Shown here: one piece after another, positions 36,898 through 46,308 of the stretch
Layout of the letters: every line of letters starts with the position of its first letter
How positions within the stretch are numbered: the stretch's first letter is position 1
Source of the DNA: JADYZU01 sp964540965
GTDB lineage: Bacteria; Pseudomonadota; Alphaproteobacteria; Rhodobacterales; Rhodobacteraceae
Length of the DNA stretch: 64,000 nucleotides
Direction: 5' to 3'
Assembly (NCBI GenBank): GCA_964540965.1
Contig: CAZIOT010000012.1
Span: forward strand, 1 to 64,000
Program-made: the position numbers and the translations under genes
The notes under the pieces: model-generated
What the model was told of the DNA's origin: nothing
Seen by the model: only the letters and a program-made list of their open reading frames with translations
Database searches by the model: none

Positions 36898-36974
36898 CGG
36901 GGGGCCGGCATCGTTCGGGAGAACATCGCCTTGTTAGCGGTATCCCCCGGCCGACGGAAGGGGCCGGCCCGCAT

Positions 36975-37000
36975 GTAAGGTGGGTCTTGACCCACCTTAC
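36975..37000. repeat. 26-bp palindromic repeat, copy 1, containing the kinase stop codon
   Basis: Arms GTAAGGTGGGTC and GACCCACCTTAC around TT form a near-perfect palindrome. The identical 26 bases recur at 39454-39479 and a variant at 63639-63664. The right arm supplies the TAA stop of the FGGY kinase. It is a REP-like element that could also terminate transcription. Confidence 0.8.
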
Positions 37001-38448
37001 CCCGCCAGCCCGGCGTTGACCGGCCGCACCCCGTCATAAAGCGCGCGCCACAGGGCAAAGCGGCGGTCGGCGCGGGCGGCGCCGTCGGGCGCGGGTTCGA
37101 ACACGCGGTCGACCGGCACCAGCCGGGCCGCCGCGCCGGCCAGGTCGGGGATCAGCCCGGCGGCGACCCCGGCCATGACCAGCGCCCCCACGGCGCCGGG
37201 ATCGCGCGCCGCCATCCGCGCGAAGGGGCGGCCAAAGGCATCGGCGCGCAAGCAGCACCACAGATCCGATCCTGTGCCGCCGCCACCGCCCTGCACCTGC
37301 ACCGGCCGGACCCCGCCCGCCGCCTCGAGCGTGGCCAGCGCAAGGCGGGCGGAAAACGCCACCCCCTCCATCACCGCCAGCACCATCTCGGCCGCGCCAT
37401 CCGCCGCGGTCAGCCCGGCAAAGGTGCCGCGCGCCTGCGCATCCCACAGGGGCGCGCGTTCGCCGTTCAGATGCGGCAGGAACAGCGGGCTGTCGTCGCG
37501 CAATTCCGCGTCTTCGGCCAGCGCCGCCGCCTGGGCCGGGGTCCGGCCCAACACCCGCGCGATCCAGTCCAGCGCGGCGCCCCCCGCCGCCGTCGGCCCG
37601 GCGTGCAGCGTGATGCCGCGCCAGGGGGCAAAGGTGATCGCGCCTGGTACCGGATGGCGGGTGGCAGAGATCACTCCCAGCACCTCGGAGGTGCCCGACA
37701 GGTTCATCGCCTGCCCCTCGGCCGCGACGCCGACGCCGAACATCGACGCCCAGGCATCCATCGTGCCGACCGCCACCGGCACCCCGGCAAAGGGGCCGTC
37801 CACCACCCGCCCGGCGATGTCCAGCGGGTCGGCCAGCGGCGGCAGCACATCCGCCGCCCGCGGGAGAAGGGCCAGCACCGGCGCGGCATAGGCCAGATCG
37901 GTGCCGACCAGCCCCACGGACGAGATCGGATCGGCCAGCACCCGCCCGGTCAGCCGGGCGATGACCCAGTCCTTCGGCGCCATGACCCAGGCCGTGGCGG
38001 CCCAAAGCGCAGGGTGTTGTTCCGCCATCCACGCCATCCGTGCCAGCGCATGGCCGCCGTCGATGGGCATCGGCGCGCCCAGCGCGGCGATCTTGTCCTC
38101 GGGGGTCAGCCGGGTGTCCAGTGCCGCGCCCTGCACCGCCGCCCGCCTGTCCTGCCAGGTGATCGCCGGGGCCAGCGGATTGAGCGTGGCATCGGCAAAC
38201 ACATGCGTGTTGACCTGCGAGGTGATGCCGATGGCCGCGACCCCGCCCGCCGCCGGATGCCCAGCGAAGTCGGCCAGCACCGCCTGCACCAGCGCCCACC
38301 AGTCGCCGGGTGCCTGTTCGGCCAGCCCCGGCCCCGGCCGCGCCATCGGATAGGCGGCGGAAAATTCGGCAAGCCGGTGGCCGGAAAGGTCGGTCATCGC
38401 CGCCTTGACCGCCGTGGTGCCGATGTCGATGCCGATCAGCGCCGTCAT
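36997..38448 (-). CDS. FGGY family carbohydrate kinase
   Basis: A 483-residue kinase starting MTALIGIDIGTTAVKAAMTD, the FGGY_N phosphate-1 motif. The N-domain continues with GITSQVNTHVF near 97 and ITWQDRRA near 118. The C-domain has GTMDAWASMFGVG near 250, NLSGTSEVLGV near 272, and the adenosine motif VQGGGGGTGSDLWCCLRADAFGRP near 400-420. It phosphorylates a pentose, hexose or polyol. The sugar transporter divergent from it suggests its substrate enters by that route. GGAGGGC precedes the ATG; its TAA stop lies in a palindromic repeat. Confidence 0.88.
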   Translation of the reverse strand: MTALIGIDIGTTAVKAAMTDLSGHRLAEFSAAYPMARPGPGLAEQAPGDWWALVQAVLADFAGHPAAGGVAAIGITSQVNTHVFADATLNPLAPAITWQDRRAAVQGAALDTRLTPEDKIAALGAPMPIDGGHALARMAWMAEQHPALWAATAWVMAPKDWVIARLTGRVLADPISSVGLVGTDLAYAAPVLALLPRAADVLPPLADPLDIAGRVVDGPFAGVPVAVGTMDAWASMFGVGVAAEGQAMNLSGTSEVLGVISATRHPVPGAITFAPWRGITLHAGPTAAGGAALDWIARVLGRTPAQAAALAEDAELRDDSPLFLPHLNGERAPLWDAQARGTFAGLTAADGAAEMVLAVMEGVAFSARLALATLEAAGGVRPVQVQGGGGGTGSDLWCCLRADAFGRPFARMAARDPGAVGALVMAGVAAGLIPDLAGAAARLVPVDRVFEPAPDGAARADRRFALWRALYDGVRPVNAGLAG

Positions 38449-38491
38449 GCCGCCCTCCGCTGCTTTACACTTCTCCTCTGCCCTGCCAATC

Positions 38492-38501
38492 ATCGCGCGA
38501 T
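38492..38501. promoter_or_regulatory. Palindrome ATCGCGCGAT in kinase/binding-protein divergent region
   Basis: A perfect 10-bp palindrome lies 40 nt before the RbsB-like gene and 44 nt before the kinase, in the only promoter region of the sugar module. It is a candidate operator for a LacI- or GntR-type sugar regulator; no such gene is adjacent. Confidence 0.3.
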
Positions 38502-38540
38502 CAAGCCCCAAGGTAGCATGCCCCGGGGAGGGGGCCGCCG

Positions 38541-39449
38541 ATGATGAAGCTTCTGTCCACCACCGCAGCCGCCCTTGCCTTTGCCCTGCCCGCACTGGCG
38601 CAGGATGTTGCGGTCATCACCCCCTATCTCGCCCAGCCCGGCACGCAATTCTATGTCGATGCCTTCAGCGCCCGTGCGGGGGAACTGGGCTGGACGGTCA
38701 ATGTCGTCGATACCGCCGGCGATGTCGCCGCCGTCATCAGCCGGATCGAGGATGCGGTGACCCAGGGCGTCGATGCCATCGTCATCAACGTCGATCCGGC
38801 GCAGGTCGGCGCCGGGCTGCAGGCCGCGTCCGATGCCGGGATCCCGGTCGTCGGCATGGATGCCGGCAGCGACCCGCTGGTCGCCGTCAATGTCACCTCG
38901 GACGGGGTGGCGATGGCCAATACCACGGCGACCTATGTCGTCGACGCGCTGGGGGGCGAGGGCGCCGTGGTCATGTTCACCTTCGACCCGTTCCCGCCGG
39001 TGCAGATCCGCGGCGCCGAGGCCGACAGGATCTTTGCCGAAAACCCCGGCATCACCGTGCTGGACCGCATCACCCCCGATGTCTCGGACGGCGGCATTGC
39101 CGATGCCCGCGCCAAGATGGAGGCGGTGCTGGCCGCCAATCCCGAACCGGGTAGCATCGGTGCGGTCTGGGCCGCCTGGGACCAGCCGGCCCTTGGCGCC
39201 CTGCAGGCGATCGAGGCCGCGGGGCGCGAGGGCGAGGGCATTGTCATCACCGGCATCGACGCCAATCCGCAAGCGCGCGAGGCGATTGCCGCCGGCGGCA
39301 ATTTCCAGGCCTCGGTCGCGCAGGATTTCACCGGCATCGGCACCGCGACGGCGGATGCCGTGGCGGCGATCCTGGGCGGCACCGCGCCGGAATCGAACGT
39401 GGTCTATGTGCCTACGGTTCTGATCACCGCCGAGAACGCCGCCGAATGA
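38541..39449 (+). CDS. Sugar ABC transporter substrate-binding protein (RbsB-like)
   Basis: A 302-residue periplasmic protein with a signal peptide (MMKLLSTTAAALAFALPALAQ). The mature part is the Peripla_BP_4 fold: VAVITPYLAQPGTQFYVDAF near 24, a IVINVDPAQVGAGLQAASDAGIPVVGMDAG segment split by turns near 82-112, and GIDANPQAREAI near 238. It binds a monosaccharide or polyol for the ATPase and permease downstream. It is transcribed away from the FGGY kinase. A 26-bp palindrome begins 5 nt after its stop. Confidence 0.9.
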   Translation: MMKLLSTTAAALAFALPALAQDVAVITPYLAQPGTQFYVDAFSARAGELGWTVNVVDTAGDVAAVISRIEDAVTQGVDAIVINVDPAQVGAGLQAASDAGIPVVGMDAGSDPLVAVNVTSDGVAMANTTATYVVDALGGEGAVVMFTFDPFPPVQIRGAEADRIFAENPGITVLDRITPDVSDGGIADARAKMEAVLAANPEPGSIGAVWAAWDQPALGALQAIEAAGREGEGIVITGIDANPQAREAIAAGGNFQASVAQDFTGIGTATADAVAAILGGTAPESNVVYVPTVLITAENAAE

Positions 39450-39453
39450 TCCC

Positions 39454-39479
39454 GTAAGGTGGGTCTTGACCCACCTTAC
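39454..39479. repeat. 26-bp palindromic repeat, copy 2, between binding protein and ATPase
   Basis: Identical to the copy at 36975-37000. It fills the gap between the binding-protein stop (39449) and the ATPase start (39486). As RNA it would form a strong stem covering the region where the ATPase ribosome binding site should be. Confidence 0.8.
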
Positions 39480-39485
39480 CCGGCC

Positions 39486-40960
<1,475 letters not shown>

Positions 40961-40964
<4 letters not shown>

Positions 40965-41926
40965 CCCTGATCCGCCGCTTCGCAGGCCTTGTCGGCATGA
41001 TCGGCATCGTGCTGTTCTTTTCGCTGGCAAGACCCGAGACCTTTCCGACCCTTGGCAACTGGCTGAACATCAGCCAGCAGGTGTCGATGCTGCTGGTCGT
41101 CGCGGTGGCGATGACGGTGGTGATGGCGATGGGCGATTTCGACCTGTCGGTCGGGGCCATGGCCTCGCTCTCCGGGGTCATCGCCGCGGTGATGTTCAAG
41201 GCCGGTTTCGGCATGGTGCCGGCGCTGGCAGCGGCACTGGGCGCGGGGCTGGCGGCCGGCGTGGTCAACGGCGCGCTGGTCAGCCTGGGTGGCCTGCTGC
41301 CCTTTGTCGCCACGCTTGCCACCATGACCGTCCTGTCGGGCGCCGCCTTCATCATCAGCGACGGCCGGACGATTTCCGGCACCGACCTGCCCGCCGCCTT
41401 TGGCGATTTCGCCCGTTCGGGCATTCCCCTGGCGATGGACGGCGACCGCGTGCTGAGCCTGCCGTCCCTCACCATCGTCGCGGCGCTGGTGGCGGGGGTG
41501 CTGTGGCTGGTGCTGGAACAGACCAATTACGGCCGCCGGCTCTATGCCATCGGCGGCAATGCCGAGGCGGCGCGCCTTGCCGGTGTCCGTGTCCGCCTGC
41601 TGCGGCTGACCGGCTTTGCCTTTACCGGGTTCGGCGCCGCCATCGCCGGCCTGATGTATGCAAGCCGCGTCGCCTCGGCCAATCCGGTGCAGGGCGACGG
41701 GCTGATGCTGTCGGCCATCGCCGCGGTGTTCCTGGGCCAAAGCCTGACCGAAAGCGGCCAGCCGCGGATCCTTGCCACCGTCGCCGGGGTGGTGGTGTTG
41801 GGCGCGCTGGACAACGGGCTGACGCAGATGCGCGTCGATTCCTATGTCCGCGAGGTTCTGGTCGGCGTCATCATCCTTGTCGCGGTAGGGATTAGCGCAC
41901 TCGCCCGCCGGGGGCAGCGCCGCTAG
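40961..41926 (+). CDS. Sugar ABC transporter permease (RbsC-like)
   Basis: A 321-residue permease with about ten hydrophobic segments. Family features include NISQQVSMLLVVAVAMTVVM near 34, GDFDLSVGAMASLSGV near 57-72 (the conserved DLSVG motif), NGALVSLGGLLPFVATLATM near 101-120, and the EAA-like loop GGNAEAARLAGVRV near 195. It forms the homodimeric pore with the ATPase. Its ATG overlaps the ATPase stop (ATGA). Sugar specificity is unknown. Confidence 0.92.
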
Positions 41927-41955
41927 GGTCGCCCGAAACCCGGACCAAAGGCACC

Positions 41956-42519
41956 ATGACCCGCGACACCCGCCCCTATCTTGCCGCGCTGATCCTGACC
42001 CTTGCCATGGCCGTGACCATCGCGCTGATGGGCCGCAACCTGATCTGCGATTGCGGCACGATCACGCTGTTCGTCGCTGACAATTCCAGCCCGCAGGTGT
42101 CGCAGCAGATTGCCGACTGGTATACGCCCAGCCACATCATCCACGGTTTCCTGTTCTTCGCCGCCCTCGCCTGGCTGGCGCCGCAACTGTCCTTCGGCTG
42201 GCGGCTGGCGCTGTCGGTGCTGGTCGAAGGCGCCTGGGAACTGGTCGAGAATTCGCCCTGGATCATCAACCGCTACCGGACCGAGACCAACTCCGCCGAT
42301 TACGCCGGCGATACGGTGCTGAACTCGGTCTGCGACCTGATCGCCATGGCCGCCGGCTTTTGGCTGGCGGCGCGGCTGCCGGTCTGGCTGTCGGTGGCCA
42401 TCGTCTTCGGTTTCGAGGCGCTGACCCTGTGGCTGATCCGCGACGGGCTGGCGCTGAATGTGGTCATGCTGCTCTGGCCGGTGCCGGCGATCCGCGACTG
42501 GCAGGCGCAGGTCTGGTAG
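41956..42519 (+). CDS. DUF2585 (UPF0314) family membrane protein
   Basis: A 187-residue membrane protein with four to five helices, matching the UPF0314/DUF2585 family of alphaproteobacteria: GRNLICDCGTITLFVAD near 27, DWYTPSHIIHGFLFF near 54, and VEGAWELVENSPWIINRYR near 89-107 with conserved charged residues, then DYAGDTVLNS. Function is unknown. It starts 29 nt after the sugar permease on the same strand and may be co-transcribed; it ends 7 nt before the converging LysR gene. Confidence 0.88.
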   Translation: MTRDTRPYLAALILTLAMAVTIALMGRNLICDCGTITLFVADNSSPQVSQQIADWYTPSHIIHGFLFFAALAWLAPQLSFGWRLALSVLVEGAWELVENSPWIINRYRTETNSADYAGDTVLNSVCDLIAMAAGFWLAARLPVWLSVAIVFGFEALTLWLIRDGLALNVVMLLWPVPAIRDWQAQVW

Positions 42520-42526
42520 CGGCGCC

Positions 42527-43525
42527 TCAGGCGATGCGCGCCAGCGGCGCGTCGGGCAGCGGCAGGATCGGGTTCGACATGCCGACATCGGCATAGGTCG
42601 AGCGCACATAATCGGCCAGCGATGCCGCGAAATCGGCAAAGGGCCGCAGGGATTGCAGGTGCTTGGGCATCACCAGCACCGCCTCGCGCCCGAAATCGCG
42701 CAGGTCGTAGAAGGCCACGCGCTTGCGCACCTGTTCCGACAGGTTTGGCAGAAGCGACCCCGGGCAATGGCAGGTGGCCAGCCCGGCGGCGACGAAATCG
42801 ACACTGACCTGATGCGTCACCGCGCTGAAATAGGGCTGCGCCTCGGGCAGGTTGGCGCGATACCAGTCGGCGCTTTTCCGGTGCCAGGCGACGGCGGCAT
42901 CGACCTCGACCCAGCGGTGCAGCGCGGCATAGGCGGTGTCGGCCATGCTTTGCCCGGCCAGCGCCGCGGCAAGCGCCGAGGCCGGCACCGACCGCGGCAC
43001 CACCAGCACGATGCGGTCGCGGAACAGCGGCACCACATGCATCGAATGGCGGTTGTGCTCGACGCTCGAGGCGCTGACGATGCCGCAGTTGATGCGGTGG
43101 GTGTCGATCTTCTCGACGATCTCGTCCGAATCGGCGCCCCAGATGAATTCGAACCGCGAAAAGCGGCCCTGTTCGACGGCGATCCGCGCCGCCGCCTCGG
43201 CAAAGCCGCCGCGCAGCGACGGCGTGGTGCCAAAGCGCAGCACCATCTGGTCGTTGCGGAACAAGGCCTTGTATTGCGACAGCGCCTCGTCGCGACGCTT
43301 GAGGATGTCGTCGGCCGCCCGGTGCCAGAAATCCCCGGCCGGCGTCAGTTCGACCGCGCCCGAGCGGCGGCGGTAGATCAGCTGGGCGCCCAGCTCTTCC
43401 TCGAACTTGGCAAGCTGCTGGCTGATCGTCGGCTGCGACAGGCCGGTGACGCGGGTCGCCTTGCTGATCGACCCCGCCACCACCACCGCGTTGAAGATTT
43501 CCAGATGCTTGAAGGTCAGGTTCAT
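42527..43525 (-). CDS. LysR family transcriptional regulator (LysR1)
   Basis: A 332-residue LysR regulator. The N-terminal HTH spans residues 1-60 (FKHLEIFNAVVVAGSISKAT, LSQPTISQQLAKFEEELG), followed by the linker helix and an effector domain from about 95. It is divergent from the SMP-30 gene, with two dyads in the shared region: one near its own start and one near SMP-30. Autoregulation and activation of the SMP-30 gene are expected from LysR biology. The effector is unknown. Confidence 0.92.
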   Translation of the reverse strand: MNLTFKHLEIFNAVVVAGSISKATRVTGLSQPTISQQLAKFEEELGAQLIYRRRSGAVELTPAGDFWHRAADDILKRRDEALSQYKALFRNDQMVLRFGTTPSLRGGFAEAAARIAVEQGRFSRFEFIWGADSDEIVEKIDTHRINCGIVSASSVEHNRHSMHVVPLFRDRIVLVVPRSVPASALAAALAGQSMADTAYAALHRWVEVDAAVAWHRKSADWYRANLPEAQPYFSAVTHQVSVDFVAAGLATCHCPGSLLPNLSEQVRKRVAFYDLRDFGREAVLVMPKHLQSLRPFADFAASLADYVRSTYADVGMSNPILPLPDAPLARIA

Positions 43526-43592
43526 TCGCGTTTCCGTCTTGTTCCAGCCGGCCGTCAGTGCTCGCGGACTGCGCCCGTTAAGACGCGCAACA

Positions 43593-43613
43593 CCCGAATG
43601 CGCCACATTCGGG
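43593..43613. promoter_or_regulatory. Dyad CCCGAATG-N5-CATTCGGG upstream of LysR1
   Basis: A perfect 8-bp inverted repeat with a 5-nt spacer, 68 nt upstream of the LysR1 start. Its sequence differs from the ATTGG dyad 80 nt further on. It could be an autoregulatory site or the site of another dimeric regulator. Confidence 0.5.
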
Positions 43614-43689
43614 AACACAATGCCGCTTGCAGGCTAAGGTCGGGCAAGCAAAATCGCCCGGCCCTGTCCCGTCAGGCAGGCTAATGGAT

Positions 43690-43710
43690 GCTATTGGAAA
43701 CTCCAATAGC
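43690..43710. promoter_or_regulatory. LysR-type dyad (ATTGG-N5-CCAAT) upstream of SMP-30 gene
   Basis: A perfect 9-bp inverted repeat, GCTATTGGA / TCCAATAGC around AAC, lies 52 nt before the SMP-30 start. Its core ATTGGAAACTCCAAT fits the LysR T-N11-A rule and matches 13 of 15 bases of the site upstream of the second LysR gene at 45780-45794. Confidence 0.65.
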
Positions 43711-43761
43711 TTATCGGGGTGTTTTTGCCCTGGCTTTCATCTGCATGAAGGATTTTTCAGG

Positions 43762-44628
43762 ATGCCGCGCCTTTCGCTGATCCTATCCGCCAGCGCCCTG
43801 CCCGTCCTTGCCGCCGGACTGGCACAGGCCCAGACCCTGACCGAGGTCTGGCGCACCTCCGGCTTTGCCGCGCCCGAATCGGCCTGGTTCGATGCCGGCA
43901 GCGGCCAGATCATCGTTTCGAACATCGGCGGCTTCGGCCCCGATACCGGCATGGACGGCAAGCTGTCCCTGCTGGGCAGCGATGGCGCGGTGACGAATGC
44001 CGACTGGATCACCGGGCTGATGGACCCCAAGGGCATGGCGTCCGCGGACGGCGTGCTTTACGTCGCCGACGCGCCCGGCCTGCAGGTCATCGACATCGCC
44101 AGCGGCAGCGTGACCCAGACCGTCGCGGTCGAGGGCGCGATGCTGCTGAACGACGTGACCATCGGGTCGGACGGTGCGGTCTATGTCACCGACATGCTGG
44201 CCGGTGGCATCGTGAAATATGCTGACGGCGCCGTGTCCTGGCTGATCGCGCCGGGCGGCATCTCGCTGCCGAACGGCATCCTGTGGGACAATGACGCGCT
44301 GATCGTCGGCACCTTTGGCGAGGGGATGCAGGCCGACATGTCGGTCACCACCCCCGGCGGGCTGGTGTCGGTCGATCCGGCCTCGGGCGCCATCACCCCG
44401 ATCGAGGCGACGGCGCAAAGCGGCAGCGTCGACGGCATCGCCCGCATCGGCGACCTGCTGATCTATGATGACAATCCGACCGGCAAGCTGCTGGCGGTGG
44501 GCGCCGATGGCGCGCTGGCGCAAGTCGGCATGGGCGAGGCCGGGGCCGCCGACCTTGGCGCCGCCGGCGACCTTGTGGTCGTGCCCTACATGTATGCCGG
44601 CACGGTGGCCGCCTACCGCGTCGAATAG
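43762..44628 (+). CDS. SMP-30/gluconolactonase-like beta-propeller protein, exported
   Basis: A 288-residue protein with a signal peptide (MPRLSLILSASALPVLAAGL, cleavage after AQA). The mature part is built of repeating four-stranded blades typical of SMP-30/gluconolaconase/LRE proteins: PESAWFDAGSGQIIVSNIGG near 35, MDPKGMASADGVLYVADAPG near 92, LLNDVTIGSDGAVYVTDM near 130 and LPNGILWDNDALIVGTFG near 171. Some members are Ca-dependent lactonases. It is flanked by two LysR genes and shares the divergent promoter of LysR1. Substrate unknown. Confidence 0.8.
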   Translation: MPRLSLILSASALPVLAAGLAQAQTLTEVWRTSGFAAPESAWFDAGSGQIIVSNIGGFGPDTGMDGKLSLLGSDGAVTNADWITGLMDPKGMASADGVLYVADAPGLQVIDIASGSVTQTVAVEGAMLLNDVTIGSDGAVYVTDMLAGGIVKYADGAVSWLIAPGGISLPNGILWDNDALIVGTFGEGMQADMSVTTPGGLVSVDPASGAITPIEATAQSGSVDGIARIGDLLIYDDNPTGKLLAVGADGALAQVGMGEAGAADLGAAGDLVVVPYMYAGTVAAYRVE

Positions 44629-44630
44629 GG

Positions 44631-45716
44631 CTACAGCGCCTCCAGCCGCTGCCGGACGAACGGCGGCTGGGGGCCAGCTTCGGGCAGGCGCACCGCCTGC
44701 CCGGCCTCGCGCAGGGCGGCGATGAAGGCGGCATGGGTGCCATGGCGGCGGTACTGCGCCGGCAGCATTGCGACGATCCGCCGCGCCGGCAGCCCGGTCT
44801 CGTGCAGCGTGACACCCGCGCCGAGTTCCCCGACCACGCCGGCAACGCTCAGCGCCGGCACCACGCCGACACCCAACCCGGCGCGCACCATCTCGACCAC
44901 CAGCTCGAACGACCGCGAGCGGGCGACCAGCCGGTTGCCCGGCACCACGCTGTCGAACCAGCCCTGGATACGCTGGGCATGCTGGGTGCCGAAGGCGAAC
45001 TGGATGGTGCTGCGCAACAGCGCCCGCTCCTCGCGGCCAAGGTCGCGGTCGGGATCGGTGACGTCCGACAGGTCAAGGCCGGCCGGCAATACCAGAAGCT
45101 GGCGATCCGACAGGATCGGCTCCTCGTGATAGCCCGAGCCCAGTTCGGCCACCGAATTGGCGGCCAGAAGTCCGACGCTGATCCGCCGCGCATTCAGCAG
45201 GTCAAGAATCTCGGCCGGGGCGCATTCATGCAGGTCAAAGTCGATGCCGGACCCTTCGGCGGCGCCGGACGAGATCCGGGCGATGGCGCCGGGCAGCACC
45301 AGCTTCATCACCGAATTGATCCCGGCCACGCGCAGGGTCTGGCGCGGCGTGTCGCCAAAGGCCGACAGCCCGTCCTCGAAATCGTTCAGCGCCCGCAGCA
45401 CGGCCTCGGCCCGGCCCAGAAGCGCCCGCCCGGCCTCGGTCAGGACCATGGCGTTCGACCGCCGCTCGAACAGAAGAAAGCCGATCGCCTGTTCGAACCC
45501 GGCCAGTTGCTGCGACAGGGACGGTTGCGTCACGCCCAGAAGCTTTGCCGCGCGCGTCAGCGACGTCGCATGGGCCACGGCCCAGAATACCTGCAGCTTG
45601 CGCAGGGTGATCTCGCCGCCCTCGCGCCCGCCGTCGCGGCCGCGCAGAAGATCGGGGACAGCGGTCTCTCCGATGCCGCCTTCGGGGCGGGCTGCGGCCC
45701 GGCTGGTGACGTTCAT
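44631..45716 (-). CDS. LysR family transcriptional regulator (LysR2)
   Basis: A 361-residue LysR protein with an N-terminal extension of about 38 residues (Gly/Arg-rich) before the HTH (LRKLQVFWAVAHATSLTRAA, GVTQPSLSQQLAGFEQAIG). The effector domain begins near 135. The start at 45716 is supported by GGGAGGA. It converges with the SMP-30 gene (2 nt apart) and has an ATTGG-N5-CCAAT dyad 64 nt upstream, nearly identical to the one at the SMP-30 promoter, so it may share targets with LysR1. Confidence 0.92.
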   Translation of the reverse strand: MNVTSRAAARPEGGIGETAVPDLLRGRDGGREGGEITLRKLQVFWAVAHATSLTRAAKLLGVTQPSLSQQLAGFEQAIGFLLFERRSNAMVLTEAGRALLGRAEAVLRALNDFEDGLSAFGDTPRQTLRVAGINSVMKLVLPGAIARISSGAAEGSGIDFDLHECAPAEILDLLNARRISVGLLAANSVAELGSGYHEEPILSDRQLLVLPAGLDLSDVTDPDRDLGREERALLRSTIQFAFGTQHAQRIQGWFDSVVPGNRLVARSRSFELVVEMVRAGLGVGVVPALSVAGVVGELGAGVTLHETGLPARRIVAMLPAQYRRHGTHAAFIAALREAGQAVRLPEAGPQPPFVRQRLEAL

Positions 45717-45779
45717 GCGATCCTCCCGCCTCTTGCGCCAGCTAAGCAGCTTTCCAGATAGGCTTGCGCGATGGACCGG

Positions 45780-45794
45780 ATTGGCAAGTCCAAT
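45780..45794. promoter_or_regulatory. LysR-type dyad ATTGGCAAGTCCAAT upstream of LysR2
   Basis: A 5-bp inverted repeat with a 5-nt spacer fitting T-N11-A, 64 nt before LysR2 and 83 nt before tRNA-Met. It differs at only two spacer positions from the site at 43693-43707. Confidence 0.6.
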
Positions 45795-45876
45795 TCCCTG
45801 CCGCCGCGCCACCCGAATCCGCTGCAGAATCGGTTTGACAGTGTGGCGGGGCTGACTTAATCGGGCGCCGTGGTGC

Positions 45877-45953
45877 GGCGTGGTAGCTCAGCTGGTTAGA
45901 GCACAGCACTCATAATGCTGGGGTCGGCGGTTCAAGTCCGCCCCACGCTACCA
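45877..45953 (+). tRNA. tRNA-Met (CAT), elongator
   Basis: The 77-nt cloverleaf is complete. The acceptor GGCGTGG pairs with CCACGCT (one G-T pair at the end), the D-arm is GCTC...GAGC, the anticodon stem CAGCA/TGCTG encloses CTCATAA with anticodon CAT, the T-arm reads GGCGG TTCAAGT CCGCC, and CCA is encoded. The first acceptor pair and absence of initiator-type C1-A72 mismatch favour elongator Met. An Ile2 (lysidine) identity is less likely but shares the CAT anticodon. Confidence 0.93.
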
Positions 45954-46025
45954 CGAACCCCCTGCAGATCGGCTTTTCCGGCCACGTCCCGCCCCTGGCA
46001 CGCGCCGGGGCCGTCTGCCCCCGGA

Positions 46026-46229
46026 CCCCCGAGGATATTTGGGGACGAAGAATGGAGGCAAAGCGCGGCGGAACACCCTGCCCGTCCTTCGGAGCGGTTC
46101 CAAAGCGGGTCAGGGTGCCATTCCACGTCACGGCCATCGGCGTCCCCGCCTGTTCCGCAGGGACAGTGTCTCACGGAAATGTTGAGACTGTGTTGCTGTT
46201 CATTCTTCGTCCCCAAATATCCTCGGGGG
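46026..46229. repeat. 204-bp inverted-repeat element downstream of tRNA-Met
   Basis: A perfect 29-bp inverted repeat (46026-46054 and 46201-46229), with ends CCCCCGAGGATATTTGG and GACGAAGAATG, encloses 146 bp with no supported gene. Inside are further dyads: CACCCTG (46074) with CAGGGTG (46111), and GTCTCA (46168) with TGAGAC (46183). A related copy lies at 13971-14016. It fills most of the 355-nt gap between tRNA-Met and hemC. It looks like a MITE-like or hairpin-forming noncoding element. Confidence 0.7.
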
Positions 46230-46251
46230 TGAATTGCGCGGCACGCGCAAG

Positions 46252-46277
46252 AGGGGGCAGAAGGCCCCCTTTTCTTC
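46252..46277 (+). terminator. Rho-independent terminator after the tRNA-Met / repeat region
   Basis: AGGGGGC and GCCCCCT form a 7-bp stem with a 5-nt loop, followed directly by TTTTCTTCC. It reads in the tRNA-Met direction and ends before the converging hemC. Confidence 0.65.
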
Positions 46278-46282
46278 CTTCC

Positions 46283-46302
46283 GCCGGTCCGCAAGGACCG
46301 GC
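46283..46302 (-). terminator. Hairpin after hemC
   Basis: A perfect 8-bp stem (GCCGGTCC / GGACCGGC) with a GCAA loop on the plus strand lies 6 nt beyond the hemC stop. It is likely the hemC terminator, although a T-tract is lacking on that strand. Confidence 0.45.
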
Positions 46303-46308
46303 ACCCGT

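Noticed and set aside
45877..46308. Integration of a genomic island at tRNA-Met
   Set aside because: No integrase, no repeat of the tRNA 3' end, and ordinary core genes follow on both sides.
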